Shown here in pieces: positions 39,433 through 47,282 of a stretch of DNA of 64,000 nucleotides. Position numbers and translations under genes: made by a program. The notes beneath the pieces were generated by a model, which was given only the letters and a program-made list of their open reading frames with translations, was not told the origin of the DNA and made no database searches. The stretch covers positions 124,001 through 188,000 of the forward strand of contig JACKLZ010000002.1 in NCBI GenBank assembly GCA_024235675.1, in the 5' to 3' direction. This stretch comes from Zoogloeaceae bacterium (GTDB lineage Bacteria; Pseudomonadota; Gammaproteobacteria; Burkholderiales; Rhodocyclaceae). Every line of letters begins with the position of its first letter. Positions within the stretch are counted from its first letter, which is position 1.

Positions 39433-40384
39433 CCCCCAACTCAACGCCCATGGCGAACTCCAGCATTTGCTGTCGCTCGACGGGCTCCCGCGCGACATCC
39501 TCACCGCCATTCTCGACACTGCCGAGCCCTTCACCGAAGTGGCCGAGCGGGAGATCAAGAAGCTGCCCATCCTGCGCGGCAAGAGCATCTTCAACCTGTT
39601 CTTCGAGAACTCGACGCGCACCCGCACCACCTTCGAAATCGCCGCCAAGCGCCTGTCGGCCGACGTCATCAACCTCAACGTCGCCACCTCCTCCACCAAC
39701 AAGGGCGAAACCCTGCTCGACACGGTGGACAACCTGTGTGCGATGCAGGCCGACATGTTCGTGGTGCGCCATGCCTCCAGCGGCGCGCCCTACCTGATCG
39801 CCGAGCACCTTCACACCACAAAACGCCACGACATCCATGTCATCAACGCCGGCGACGGGCGTCATGCGCACCCCACCCAGGGGCTGCTCGACATGTACAC
39901 CATCCGCCACTACAAGCAGGACTTCACCAAACTGGTGATCGCCATCGTCGGCGACGTGCTGCACTCGCGGGTGGCGCGCTCGCAGATCGCCGCGCTGACC
40001 ACGCTCGGTGTGCCTGAAGTGCGCGTTATCGGCCCGAAAACACTGATGCCGACCGATCTCGACAAACTCGGCGTGCGCGTCTTCCACGACATGCGCGAAG
40101 GCCTGCGCGACGTCGACGTGGTGATGATGCTGCGCCTGCAGAACGAACGCATGAACGGCCCCCTGCTGCCCAGCGGCCAGGAATTCTTCAAGGTCTGGGG
40201 CCTGACCCCCGAAAAGCTCGCCGTCGCCCGGCCGGACGCCATCGTGATGCACCCAGGCCCGATGAACCGCGGCGTCGAGATCGACTCCGCCGTCGCCGAT
40301 GGCAGCCAGGCCGTCATCCTCCCGCAGGTCACCTTCGGCATCGCCGTCCGCATGGCCGTCATGAGCATGCTGGGCAGCAACTGA
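39425..40384 (+). CDS. pyrB: Aspartate carbamoyltransferase catalytic chain
   Basis: PyrB makes N-carbamoyl-aspartate from carbamoyl phosphate and aspartate, the committed pyrimidine step. The 319-residue protein has the carbamoyl-phosphate loop FFENSTRTRTTFEIAAKRL near residue 58, HPTQGLLDMYTI near residue 147, and the aspartate-binding HPGPMNRGVEI near residue 275. No pyrI is adjacent. A pyrC-like gene follows 25 bases later, as in the pyrBC' operon of Pseudomonas, where the second protein is a structural partner of the enzyme. Confidence 0.97.
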   Translation: MHNPQLNAHGELQHLLSLDGLPRDILTAILDTAEPFTEVAEREIKKLPILRGKSIFNLFFENSTRTRTTFEIAAKRLSADVINLNVATSSTNKGETLLDTVDNLCAMQADMFVVRHASSGAPYLIAEHLHTTKRHDIHVINAGDGRHAHPTQGLLDMYTIRHYKQDFTKLVIAIVGDVLHSRVARSQIAALTTLGVPEVRVIGPKTLMPTDLDKLGVRVFHDMREGLRDVDVVMMLRLQNERMNGPLLPSGQEFFKVWGLTPEKLAVARPDAIVMHPGPMNRGVEIDSAVADGSQAVILPQVTFGIAVRMAVMSMLGSN

Positions 40385-40409
40385 ACCCGCACAGAATTCG
40401 AGCACATTC

Positions 40410-41687
40410 ATGAAGATTCATATCGCCAACGGCCGACTGATCGATCCGGCCCATGAGATCGACCAACAGCGCGACCTGTTCATTGCCAGCGGCAAGATCG
40501 TGGGTATCGGCAGCGCCCCCGACGGCTTCACGGCCACCCGCCGCATCGACGCCAGCGGCAAGATCGTCTGCCCCGGCCTGGTCGATCTGGCCGCCCGCCT
40601 GCGCGAACCCGGCTTCGAATACCTCGCCACGCTGGAGTCCGAAATGGAGGCCGCCATGGCCGGCGGCGTCACCAGCCTGGCGATCCCGCCCGACACCGAC
40701 CCGCCGCTGGACGAGCCCGGCCTGGTCGAGATGCTGTGCTATCGCGCCAAGAAGCTTAACCGCGCCCATGTCTACCCGGTCGGCGCACTCACCTTGCGAC
40801 TCGAAGGCAAGCGCCTGTCGGAAATGGCCGAGCTGGTCGATGCCGGCTGCGTCGCCTTCAGCCAGGCCAACACCCCCATCGTCGACACCCAGGTGCTGTT
40901 TTGCGCGCTGCAGTACGCCGCCACCTTTGGCTATCGCGTGTGGCTGCAACCCATCGCCCCGCGCTTTGGCCACGAGGGCGTCGCGCACGATGGCGAAGTC
41001 GCCACCCGGCTCGGTCTGCCCGGCATCCCCACCGCCGCCGAAACCATCGCCTTGTTCACCTACATCGAACTGGCCCGCCTGACGGGCGCCAAGCTGCACA
41101 TCACCCGCCTGTCCAGCGCCGAAGGCCTGGCACTGGTGCGTGCCGCCAAGGCCGAGGGGCTCGACATCACCTGCGATGTGTCGATCAACCATCTGCACCT
41201 GTCGGAGATGGACATCGGCTACTTCAACGCGCACTGCCGCCTCAATCCGCCGCTGCGCAGCCTGCGCGACCGCGACGCCTTGCAGGCCGCCCTGGCCAAC
41301 GGCGACATCGACGCGCTGTGCTCCAACCATTCGCCCATCGATGATGACGCCAAGCAGGTGCCCTTCTCCGAAGCCGAACCGGGCGCCACCGGCATCGAAC
41401 TCCTCCTGCCCCTCGCCCTGAAGTGGGGGCAAGGCCACAAGCTCAGCCTGCTCGAGACGCTACGCCGCGTGACCATCAATCCGGCACGAATCATTGGCTC
41501 CAAGGCGGGTCAGTTGAGCCTCGGCGCGCGGGCAGACATCTGTATTTTTGATGCGGAAGGCGAAACCACCGTGACCCGCGAGCGCCTGCGCAGCCAAGGC
41601 AAGAACACCCCCTTCCTCGGCCTCAACCTGCCGGGCAAGGTCTGCTACACCGTAGTCGAGGGCAAGGTGATGTACGCCGAGCCCTGA
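40410..41687 (+). CDS. pyrX: Dihydroorotase-like protein, probably inactive PyrC' (PyrX)
   Basis: A 425-residue amidohydrolase-fold protein homologous to type I dihydroorotase. The active family has a metal-binding HxH in VDLHVHLREPG; here the block reads VDLAARLREPGFEY, so both histidines are lost. The later DHAPH catalytic segment reads SNHSPID, replacing the aspartate with asparagine. These changes match PyrC' of Pseudomonas, known to be inactive but needed for aspartate transcarbamoylase assembly with PyrB. It follows pyrB by 25 bases. A functional dihydroorotase must be encoded elsewhere. Confidence 0.9.
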   Translation: MKIHIANGRLIDPAHEIDQQRDLFIASGKIVGIGSAPDGFTATRRIDASGKIVCPGLVDLAARLREPGFEYLATLESEMEAAMAGGVTSLAIPPDTDPPLDEPGLVEMLCYRAKKLNRAHVYPVGALTLRLEGKRLSEMAELVDAGCVAFSQANTPIVDTQVLFCALQYAATFGYRVWLQPIAPRFGHEGVAHDGEVATRLGLPGIPTAAETIALFTYIELARLTGAKLHITRLSSAEGLALVRAAKAEGLDITCDVSINHLHLSEMDIGYFNAHCRLNPPLRSLRDRDALQAALANGDIDALCSNHSPIDDDAKQVPFSEAEPGATGIELLLPLALKWGQGHKLSLLETLRRVTINPARIIGSKAGQLSLGARADICIFDAEGETTVTRERLRSQGKNTPFLGLNLPGKVCYTVVEGKVMYAEP

Positions 41688-41741
41688 AAATCTTCACCAT
41701 CTGGCGAGCGTGAGACGAAATTCACCTTGGCATTATCGTAA

Positions 41742-41760
41742 TTTGTTGCACTGCAACAAA
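41742..41760. promoter_or_regulatory. Perfect palindrome overlapping a promoter
   Basis: TTTGTTGCACTGCAACAAA is a 9+1+9 perfect palindrome, 54 bases after the pyrX stop. It covers a possible -35 (TTGCAC, 41746-41751) that is 17 bp from TATGGT (41769-41774). The geometry fits a repressor site on the promoter of the short terminator-ended transcript downstream. The regulator is unknown. Confidence 0.55.
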
Positions 41761-41779
41761 AAACGCGCTATGGTTGAGC

Positions 41780-41843
41780 CGTCTCCTCCACGCGCAACAA
41801 TTTGGTGTGGATTCAGCCCGGGTCTCTGACCCGGGCTTTTTTT
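41780..41843 (+). ncRNA. Candidate small RNA (about 65 nt)
   Basis: A promoter-like pair ends at 41774. About 60 bases later comes a strong terminator, with no credible reading frame between. The predicted RNA begins with a C/U-rich single-stranded part containing CUCCUCC (41783-41789), complementary to Shine-Dalgarno sequences, and ends in a GC hairpin with a U tail, the usual build of an Hfq-type regulator. Prediction only; it could instead be the 3' end of the pyr operon message. Confidence 0.4.
41815..41843 (+). terminator. Strong intrinsic terminator
   Basis: AGCCCGGGTC pairs with GACCCGGGCT (10 bp, 3-base loop, 41815-41837) and the stem runs into seven T residues. It is 128 bases beyond pyrX, so it may end either the pyr operon or an independent small RNA. 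Confidence 0.9.
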
Positions 41844-41910
41844 CGTCCGGTGTCTGGATCTGCGCCTGAAACATCAGCGCCCCGCTACCGCAACGCAGTC
41901 AAACTGTCGT

Positions 41911-43560
41911 CTACGCTTGGTCTTCCGATTTGGCCTGCTCGCGCAAGCGCAGCACCCGCCGTTGTACTTTGCCGGTGGTTGTCATCGGCAAGGCATCGAG
42001 AAACTCGATTTCTTTTGGATATTCGTACGGCGCCAACTGGCCGCGCACGTGTTGCTGCAGAGCATCAACCAGCGCGGGGCTGGGCGAAAAGCCCTCGGCC
42101 AGCACCACGAAAGCTTTGACCACCGCGCCTCGCTCCGGGTCCGGCTTGGGCACCACGGCAGCATTGGCGACGGCCGGGTGTTTGACCAGGCAGTTCTCCA
42201 CCTCGCCCGGCCCGATCCGGTAGCCGGCGGCCTTGAACACATCATCGGCCCGGCCCTTGTACCAGAGGTAGCCCTCGGCATCCTGCGTGGCCAGATCGCC
42301 CGTTCGGCACCAGCCATCGACATACTTTTTTTCCGTCGCCTCCCGGTTCTTCCAGTAGCCCAGGAAAAACACCGGATCGGGGTCGCCGTGAATGTCCAGG
42401 CGATGCACCGCCACCTCGCCCTCCTCGCCCGGCGGCAGTACCCGTCCGGCGTCGTCGATCACCGCCACCCGATGGCCGGGATAGGCGCGCCCCATCGAAC
42501 CCGGGCGCGCCGGCCATTCGGTGGCGCTGTTGCCGACGATGTAGTTGATCTCGGTCTGACCAAACATTTCATTGACCGTCACCCCCAACGCCGACTGGCA
42601 CCAGTCGAACACCGCATCGCCCACCGCCTCGCCGGCGCTCATGATGGCGCGCAGATGCAGGTCAAACTGTTCCCGTGGCGCGGGGAAAGCTTTCATCATC
42701 GCCTTGAGTGCTGTCGGGAACAAAAACGTGTGTGTGACCCGATAGCGCGCCATCAGCGACAGCGCCACCTCCGGCGAAAAGCGGCCGCTGTACGCGACGA
42801 TCGGCTGTCCAAAGTACAGCGTCGGCAGCAAGGCATCCCACAGGCCACCGGTCCACGCCCAGTCGGCCGGCGACCAGAACACCGCGTCGACCTGCGGAAA
42901 GCCGTTCTGACTGGCAACAAAACCGGTCAGGTTGCCCAGCATGGCGCGATGCGGCACCAACGCGCCCTTTGGCGCACCAGTTGTGCCGCTGGTGTAGATC
43001 AGCACCGCGGGGTCGTCCGGCGCGGTCACTTCACACGGGAATTCATCACTCGCGGCTGCCAGCAGCGCGGTCCAGTCCAGCCCATCGTCGGCCGTGCAAT
43101 CGATGCAAATGAGCGTACTCAGCGCCGGGCACTCGGCGCGCACCGAGGTCAGCGTCTCAATGCCGCGCGCATCGACAATCGCCGCAACCGAATCGCTGTC
43201 TTGCAGGCGATAGGCCATGGCCTCCGGGCCGAACAGCGTCGACAAGGGCATGGCCACCGCACCGAGCTGAAACAGGGCGATCAAGGACACCGCGGCCTCA
43301 AAGCGCTGCGGCATCACCATCGCCACCCGGTCACCGGCCTGAATGCCCCGCGCACGCAGGGCATTCGACAGCCGATTGGCCGCGTGCATCAAATCGATAT
43401 AGCTGTAACTGGCCTGATGCCCCTCGGCGTCTTCGGACAGAATCGCCGTACGCTCGGGCGCATCGGCCCATCGCCGGCAGCAGGCCTCGGCAATGTTGAA
43501 CGTCGGGGGAATTTTCCAGCGATGCGCAGCGTAGCGCTCGGCGTACTGATCGTGGACCAT
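41911..43560 (-). CDS. Acyl-CoA synthetase (AMP-forming)
   Basis: A 549-residue ANL-superfamily ligase resembling medium-chain acyl-CoA synthetases. Motifs: the P-loop IYTSGTTGAPKGAL near residue 190, the ATP-binding NEMFGQTEINYI near 335, the hinge YWKNREATEKKY followed by WCRTGDLATQDAEGYLWYKGRADDVFK near 410-440, and the catalytic lysine in MTTTGKVQRRVLR near 530. The ATG at 43560 was chosen over a TTG two codons upstream because AGGGAG lies at correct spacing. It stands alone between the putative small RNA and the DUF167 gene. The fatty or aromatic acid substrate cannot be told. Confidence 0.9.
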   Translation of the reverse strand: MVHDQYAERYAAHRWKIPPTFNIAEACCRRWADAPERTAILSEDAEGHQASYSYIDLMHAANRLSNALRARGIQAGDRVAMVMPQRFEAAVSLIALFQLGAVAMPLSTLFGPEAMAYRLQDSDSVAAIVDARGIETLTSVRAECPALSTLICIDCTADDGLDWTALLAAASDEFPCEVTAPDDPAVLIYTSGTTGAPKGALVPHRAMLGNLTGFVASQNGFPQVDAVFWSPADWAWTGGLWDALLPTLYFGQPIVAYSGRFSPEVALSLMARYRVTHTFLFPTALKAMMKAFPAPREQFDLHLRAIMSAGEAVGDAVFDWCQSALGVTVNEMFGQTEINYIVGNSATEWPARPGSMGRAYPGHRVAVIDDAGRVLPPGEEGEVAVHRLDIHGDPDPVFFLGYWKNREATEKKYVDGWCRTGDLATQDAEGYLWYKGRADDVFKAAGYRIGPGEVENCLVKHPAVANAAVVPKPDPERGAVVKAFVVLAEGFSPSPALVDALQQHVRGQLAPYEYPKEIEFLDALPMTTTGKVQRRVLRLREQAKSEDQA

Positions 43561-43626
43561 GCGCAATCTCCCTCAAGAGCCCTGAACACGCGGCGATGAA
43601 CCGCAGCGTATCACGCACGCGCGACG

Positions 43627-43923
43627 CTAGCCGAGCGCCACCAGCCGGGCCTTGAGCGCCGCATCGGCGCCTTCGATGCGCACCCGCTTGGCGCGCGCGC
43701 TCTGACCGCTGACCAGTGTCACCGCACTTTTGGGCACGGCACAGAATTTCGCCAGAAACGCAATCAGCGCCGCGTTGGCCTTGCCATCGACCGGCGGCGC
43801 GGCGAGACGCACTTTCATCGCCTCGCCATGCAAGCCGACAAACTCGGTGGTTTTGGCACCGGGCTGGATATGCAGGCTGAGCATCAACGTGCCGTCACCA
43901 TCCGAGCGCAGCCACTCACTCAT
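43627..43923 (-). CDS. DUF167 (YggU) family protein
   Basis: A 98-residue protein of the small YggU/UPF0235 family, of unknown function. Diagnostic features are LHIQPGAKTTEFVGLHGEAMKVRLAAPPVDGKANAAL split over about residues 17-52, and VTLVSGQSARAKRVRI near residue 68. The ATG at 43923 overlaps the yggT stop as ATGA, the conserved yggT-yggU arrangement; a longer frame runs into yggT and is rejected. Confidence 0.9.
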   Translation of the reverse strand: MSEWLRSDGDGTLMLSLHIQPGAKTTEFVGLHGEAMKVRLAAPPVDGKANAALIAFLAKFCAVPKSAVTLVSGQSARAKRVRIEGADAALKARLVALG

Positions 43924-44501
43924 CTGGAGAACATCATCCCCGAGAAGCCGGCGGCAAAGTTCGACAGCAGCATGAGCACCACCTGCAGCAGCAGCAACAG
44001 CACCATCGGCGAAATGTCGACATTGGCGATCGGCGGAATCACCTTGCGCAAGGGCCGCAGAAACGGCGCAGACAGGCTGTAGAACAGCGGCGCCATCGGT
44101 GCATGCGGATTGACCCACGAGAAGACCGCCGAGATCAGCACGATGCCGATCACCAAATACACCATCATTTTGAGCAAGCCGACCAGCCCAACGCCACACG
44201 CGCCGAGCAGCAACGCCGCCGGGTTCCCGTCAAGGCTGGCGCCAAACAGCATCAACTGCAACAGAACCATCAGGGTCTGGATCACCCAGCCCGGCACCAG
44301 ACTGGCCAGATCCATGCCAAACAGCCCGGGCAGGACCCGGCGCAGGGGCCGAACGCACCAGTCAGTCGTGGCCAGCACGAACTGGCCGAGCTGGTTATGG
44401 AAACTCACCCGCTGCCACTGCATGAAAAAACGCGCGAGCAGCATCAGCGTCGCGAAACTGGCCGCCGCTTCGATGAGAAAGAGAAACAGATTGGACACCA
44501 T
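43920..44501 (-). CDS. YggT family membrane protein
   Basis: A 193-residue integral membrane protein with two YGGT repeats, each a pair of hydrophobic helices around a conserved loop. The first repeat contains ARFFMQWQRVSFHNQLGQFVLATTDWCVRPLRRVLPG, the second ISAVFSWVNPHAPMAPLFYSLSAPFLRPLRKVIPP. The family is linked to osmotic or envelope stress and to cell division in some bacteria, but its biochemical role is open. It sits in the conserved order yggS-proC-yggT-yggU on the minus strand. Confidence 0.92.
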   Translation of the reverse strand: MVSNLFLFLIEAAASFATLMLLARFFMQWQRVSFHNQLGQFVLATTDWCVRPLRRVLPGLFGMDLASLVPGWVIQTLMVLLQLMLFGASLDGNPAALLLGACGVGLVGLLKMMVYLVIGIVLISAVFSWVNPHAPMAPLFYSLSAPFLRPLRKVIPPIANVDISPMVLLLLLQVVLMLLSNFAAGFSGMMFSR

Positions 44502-44522
44502 GGGTTTGCGCTCCAGACCGAC

Positions 44523-45335
44523 TCAGTCGGCGCCCAGGGCATCGCCCAGCGCCTTGCCACGGACCTCGGCCGCGTCGACCGCACGACCGACCAGACCAAG
44601 CAGATCGCCCTCGGCCATCACCGCCAGTGCTGCCGCCGTCGTGCCGCCTTTGGAGGTCACCCGCTCACGCAGCACCGCCGGACCTTCATCGCTGTCGGCC
44701 GCCAGCCGGGCCGCACCCAGCACAGTGCCAATCGCCAGCTTGCGCGCCGTGTCGGCATCAAAGCCCTGAGACACGCCAGCCGCCTCCAGCGCCTCGATAA
44801 AGTGGAACACATAGGCCGGCCCGCTGCCCGACACCGCAGTCACCGCATCCATCTGGGCTTCCGTATCGATCCAGACAATCTCGCCGACCGAGGCCATGAC
44901 CTGCCCCACTGCGGCGCGCTCGGCCTCGCTCACCGACGCATCGGCAAACAAGCCAGTCACCCCCGCGCCAATCAGCGCCGGCGTATTCGGCATGCAGCGT
45001 ACCAGGCGCGCATAGCCGCCCAACCAGCGCGCCATGTCGCCCAGGCGCAGGCCGGCCGCGATGCTGACCACCACCTGATGCGCCAGCAAGCCCGCCACTG
45101 GCATCAGCGCATCGCGCATCTGCTGCGGTTTGACCGCCAGCACCAGCATGTCGCAGGTCAGCGCCGCGGCATCGAGCGAGGCATGGGTGCGCACGCCGAA
45201 GCGCTCGCGCAAGCGTGCTCGCGCGTCTTCCTGCAGCTCGACAACCGCGATATCGGCGGCCTCATACCCTTTGGCCAGCATGCCGCCAATCAAGGCCGCC
45301 GCCATGTTACCGCCGCCCAGAAAACAGATTTTCAT
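44523..45335 (-). CDS. proC: Pyrroline-5-carboxylate reductase
   Basis: ProC reduces P5C to proline with NAD(P)H, the last step of proline synthesis. The 270-residue protein has the dinucleotide loop FLGGGNMAAALIGG near residue 5, VLAVKPQQMRDAL near residue 70, RCMPNTPALIGAG near residue 117, and the C-terminal VSGSGPAYVFHFIEAL near residue 165. The ATG at 45335 gives the family start MKICFLGGGN; a 21-codon extension upstream is not supported. Confidence 0.96.
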   Translation of the reverse strand: MKICFLGGGNMAAALIGGMLAKGYEAADIAVVELQEDARARLRERFGVRTHASLDAAALTCDMLVLAVKPQQMRDALMPVAGLLAHQVVVSIAAGLRLGDMARWLGGYARLVRCMPNTPALIGAGVTGLFADASVSEAERAAVGQVMASVGEIVWIDTEAQMDAVTAVSGSGPAYVFHFIEALEAAGVSQGFDADTARKLAIGTVLGAARLAADSDEGPAVLRERVTSKGGTTAAALAVMAEGDLLGLVGRAVDAAEVRGKALGDALGAD

Positions 45336-45384
45336 AAGGAATTCCATGGTGTGAACAGCACGAAGGCCATTCGTTGTAGAAGCA

Positions 45385-46068
45385 TCACGCGCGCGCACCG
45401 AAAATGGCCGTACCGATACGCACTATCGTGGCACCCTCGGCAATCGCCGCTTCGAGATCGTGAGACATGCCCATCGACAAGGTATCCAGCGCCATGCCCG
45501 CATCATTGAGCGCATCACGCAAGGCGCGCACCTGACCAAAACGCTGCTTCAGCACCGACAAGTCATCGGTCGGCTCGGGAATGGCCATCAAACCGCGCAG
45601 TCGCAAACCCGGCAACACGCTGACCGCCTGCGCGAGCGCAGCGACCGCACCGGGCGCCACCCCACTCTTGCTCGCCTCGCCACTCACATTCACCTGCAGA
45701 CACACATTCAGCGGCGGCCGCGCCGCATCACGCTGCGCGGACAGGCGCTCGGCAATCTTGAGGCGATCGATGCTGTGCACCCAGTCAAACGCATTGGCCA
45801 CAAGCCGCGTCTTATTGCTTTGCAACGGTCCGATGAAATGCCACGTCAACGCCCGCTCCGCCAAGCTTGCCGCCTTCTCCGAGCCTTCAGGCACATAGTT
45901 TTCACCAAAGGCGCGCTGTCCGGCATCGGCCGCTTCAACCACGCACTCAGCCGGCCAGGTTTTGCTGACCGCCAGCAGCTGGATATCGCCTGGCATACGT
46001 CCGCAGGCCTTCGCCGCTGCGGCGATCCGCGCGTTGACGGCTTGCAAGTTGGTTGCGATTGATGTCAT
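45385..46068 (-). CDS. YggS family pyridoxal-phosphate homeostasis protein
   Basis: A 227-residue single-domain PLP-binding TIM barrel of the YggS/PROSC family, which controls PLP balance and has no known catalytic activity. The PLP lysine is in LLAVSKTWPAE near residue 35. GENYVPEGSEKA near 55, WHFIGPLQSNKTR near 78 and MGMSHDLEAAI near 205 are the family blocks. It is the first gene of the yggS-proC-yggT-yggU run and is divergent from pilT, the common proteobacterial layout. Confidence 0.94.
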   Translation of the reverse strand: MTSIATNLQAVNARIAAAAKACGRMPGDIQLLAVSKTWPAECVVEAADAGQRAFGENYVPEGSEKAASLAERALTWHFIGPLQSNKTRLVANAFDWVHSIDRLKIAERLSAQRDAARPPLNVCLQVNVSGEASKSGVAPGAVAALAQAVSVLPGLRLRGLMAIPEPTDDLSVLKQRFGQVRALRDALNDAGMALDTLSMGMSHDLEAAIAEGATIVRIGTAIFGARA

Positions 46069-46190
46069 ATAGAAATCGATTTGCCGTGGGGTCGCCGTAA
46101 ATCTAAAGATCCCGCGAGAATGGCCGAAAAATTATAGCACCGCGCTTTTTGCGCCCGCGCTGCCCCTTTTTCCACGCTTCCTCGACTACG

Positions 46191-46198
46191 CCCCCCCC
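46191..46198 (+). repeat. Homopolymeric C8 tract abutting the pilT start codon
   Basis: Eight consecutive C residues directly precede the pilT ATG, occupying the place of the usual spacer. No Shine-Dalgarno is recognisable upstream (CTCGACTACG then the C run). A homopolymer there could vary in length and change translation. Confidence 0.7.
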
Positions 46199-47242
46199 AT
46201 GGACATCACAGAACTCCTCGCTTTCTCCGTCAAGAATCAGGCGTCCGACCTTCACCTGTCGTCCGGCCTGCCCCCGATGATCCGTGTTCACGGTGACATC
46301 CGGCGCATCAACCTGCCGGCCATGGAGCACAAGGACGTGCACGCCATGGTGTACGACATCATGAACGACGGGCAACGCAAACACTACGAAGAGTTCCTCG
46401 AAGTCGACTTCTCGTTCTCGGTGCCGAACCTGGCCCGCTTCCGGGTCAACGCCTTCAACCAGGAACGCGGCGCGGCCGCCGTGTTCCGGACCATTCCGTC
46501 CAAGGTGCTGTCGCTCGAAGAGCTGAATGCGCCCAAGATTTTCAAGGAAATCTCCGACCAGCCACGCGGCATCGTGCTGGTCACCGGGCCGACCGGCTCC
46601 GGCAAATCAACCACGCTCGCCGCGATGGTCGACTACGTGAACGTCAATCAGTACGGCCACATCCTGACCATTGAAGACCCGATCGAATTCGTCCACGAGG
46701 CCAAGCGCTGCCTCATCAACCAGCGCGAAGTTGCCCGCGACACGATCTCCTTCAACAACGCACTGCGCTCGGCGCTGCGTGAAGACCCGGACGTGATTCT
46801 GGTGGGCGAGTTGCGTGACCTCGAAACCATCCGCCTCGCACTCACCGCCGCCGAAACCGGCCACCTGGTGTTCGGCACGCTGCACACCTCCTCAGCCGCC
46901 AAGACCATCGACCGTATCGTCGACGTCTTCCCGGCCGAAGAAAAAGACATGGTGCGCGCCATGCTGTCCGAATCGCTGCGCGCCGTCATCGCGCAGACGC
47001 TGCTCAAGACCAAGGACGGCAAAGGCCGCGTCGCCGCGCACGAGATCATGATCGGCACGCCCGCCATCCGGAACCTCATCCGCGAAAACAAGATCGCGCA
47101 GATGTACTCCGCGATCCAGACTGGCCAGAATGTGGGCATGCAGACCCTGGACCAGTGCCTCGCCGATCTGGTTCGACGCAACCTGGTGTCCTCTTCGGAA
47201 GCGCGCGTACGCGCCCAGAACAAAGACAACTTCGCCGGCTAA
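46199..47242 (+). CDS. pilT: Type IV pilus retraction ATPase PilT
   Basis: PilT is the hexameric AAA-type motor that depolymerises pilin and retracts type IV pili. The 347-residue protein has DITELLAFSVKNQASDLHLSSG at the N-terminus, Walker A GPTGSGKSTTLA near residue 130, the Asp box LTIEDPIEFVH near 158, Walker B ILVGELRDLETIRLALTAAETGHL near 200, and a His box LHTSSA near 228. AIRNLIRENK and the C-terminal MQTLDQCLADLV are typical of PilT. It is paired with pilU 40 bases downstream. It serves the same pili that the pilG-pilL system would control. Confidence 0.97.
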   Translation: MDITELLAFSVKNQASDLHLSSGLPPMIRVHGDIRRINLPAMEHKDVHAMVYDIMNDGQRKHYEEFLEVDFSFSVPNLARFRVNAFNQERGAAAVFRTIPSKVLSLEELNAPKIFKEISDQPRGIVLVTGPTGSGKSTTLAAMVDYVNVNQYGHILTIEDPIEFVHEAKRCLINQREVARDTISFNNALRSALREDPDVILVGELRDLETIRLALTAAETGHLVFGTLHTSSAAKTIDRIVDVFPAEEKDMVRAMLSESLRAVIAQTLLKTKDGKGRVAAHEIMIGTPAIRNLIRENKIAQMYSAIQTGQNVGMQTLDQCLADLVRRNLVSSSEARVRAQNKDNFAG

Positions 47243-47282
47243 TCGCCTCGGCAGACCAAACAAACACTGAGCGGAACACACG

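Noticed and set aside
41917..43599. Plus-strand frame of 560 codons opposite the acyl-CoA synthetase gene
   Set aside because: The minus strand has all ANL-ligase motifs; the plus frame shows no domain pattern and is rich in His, Arg and Gln, typical of antisense translation.
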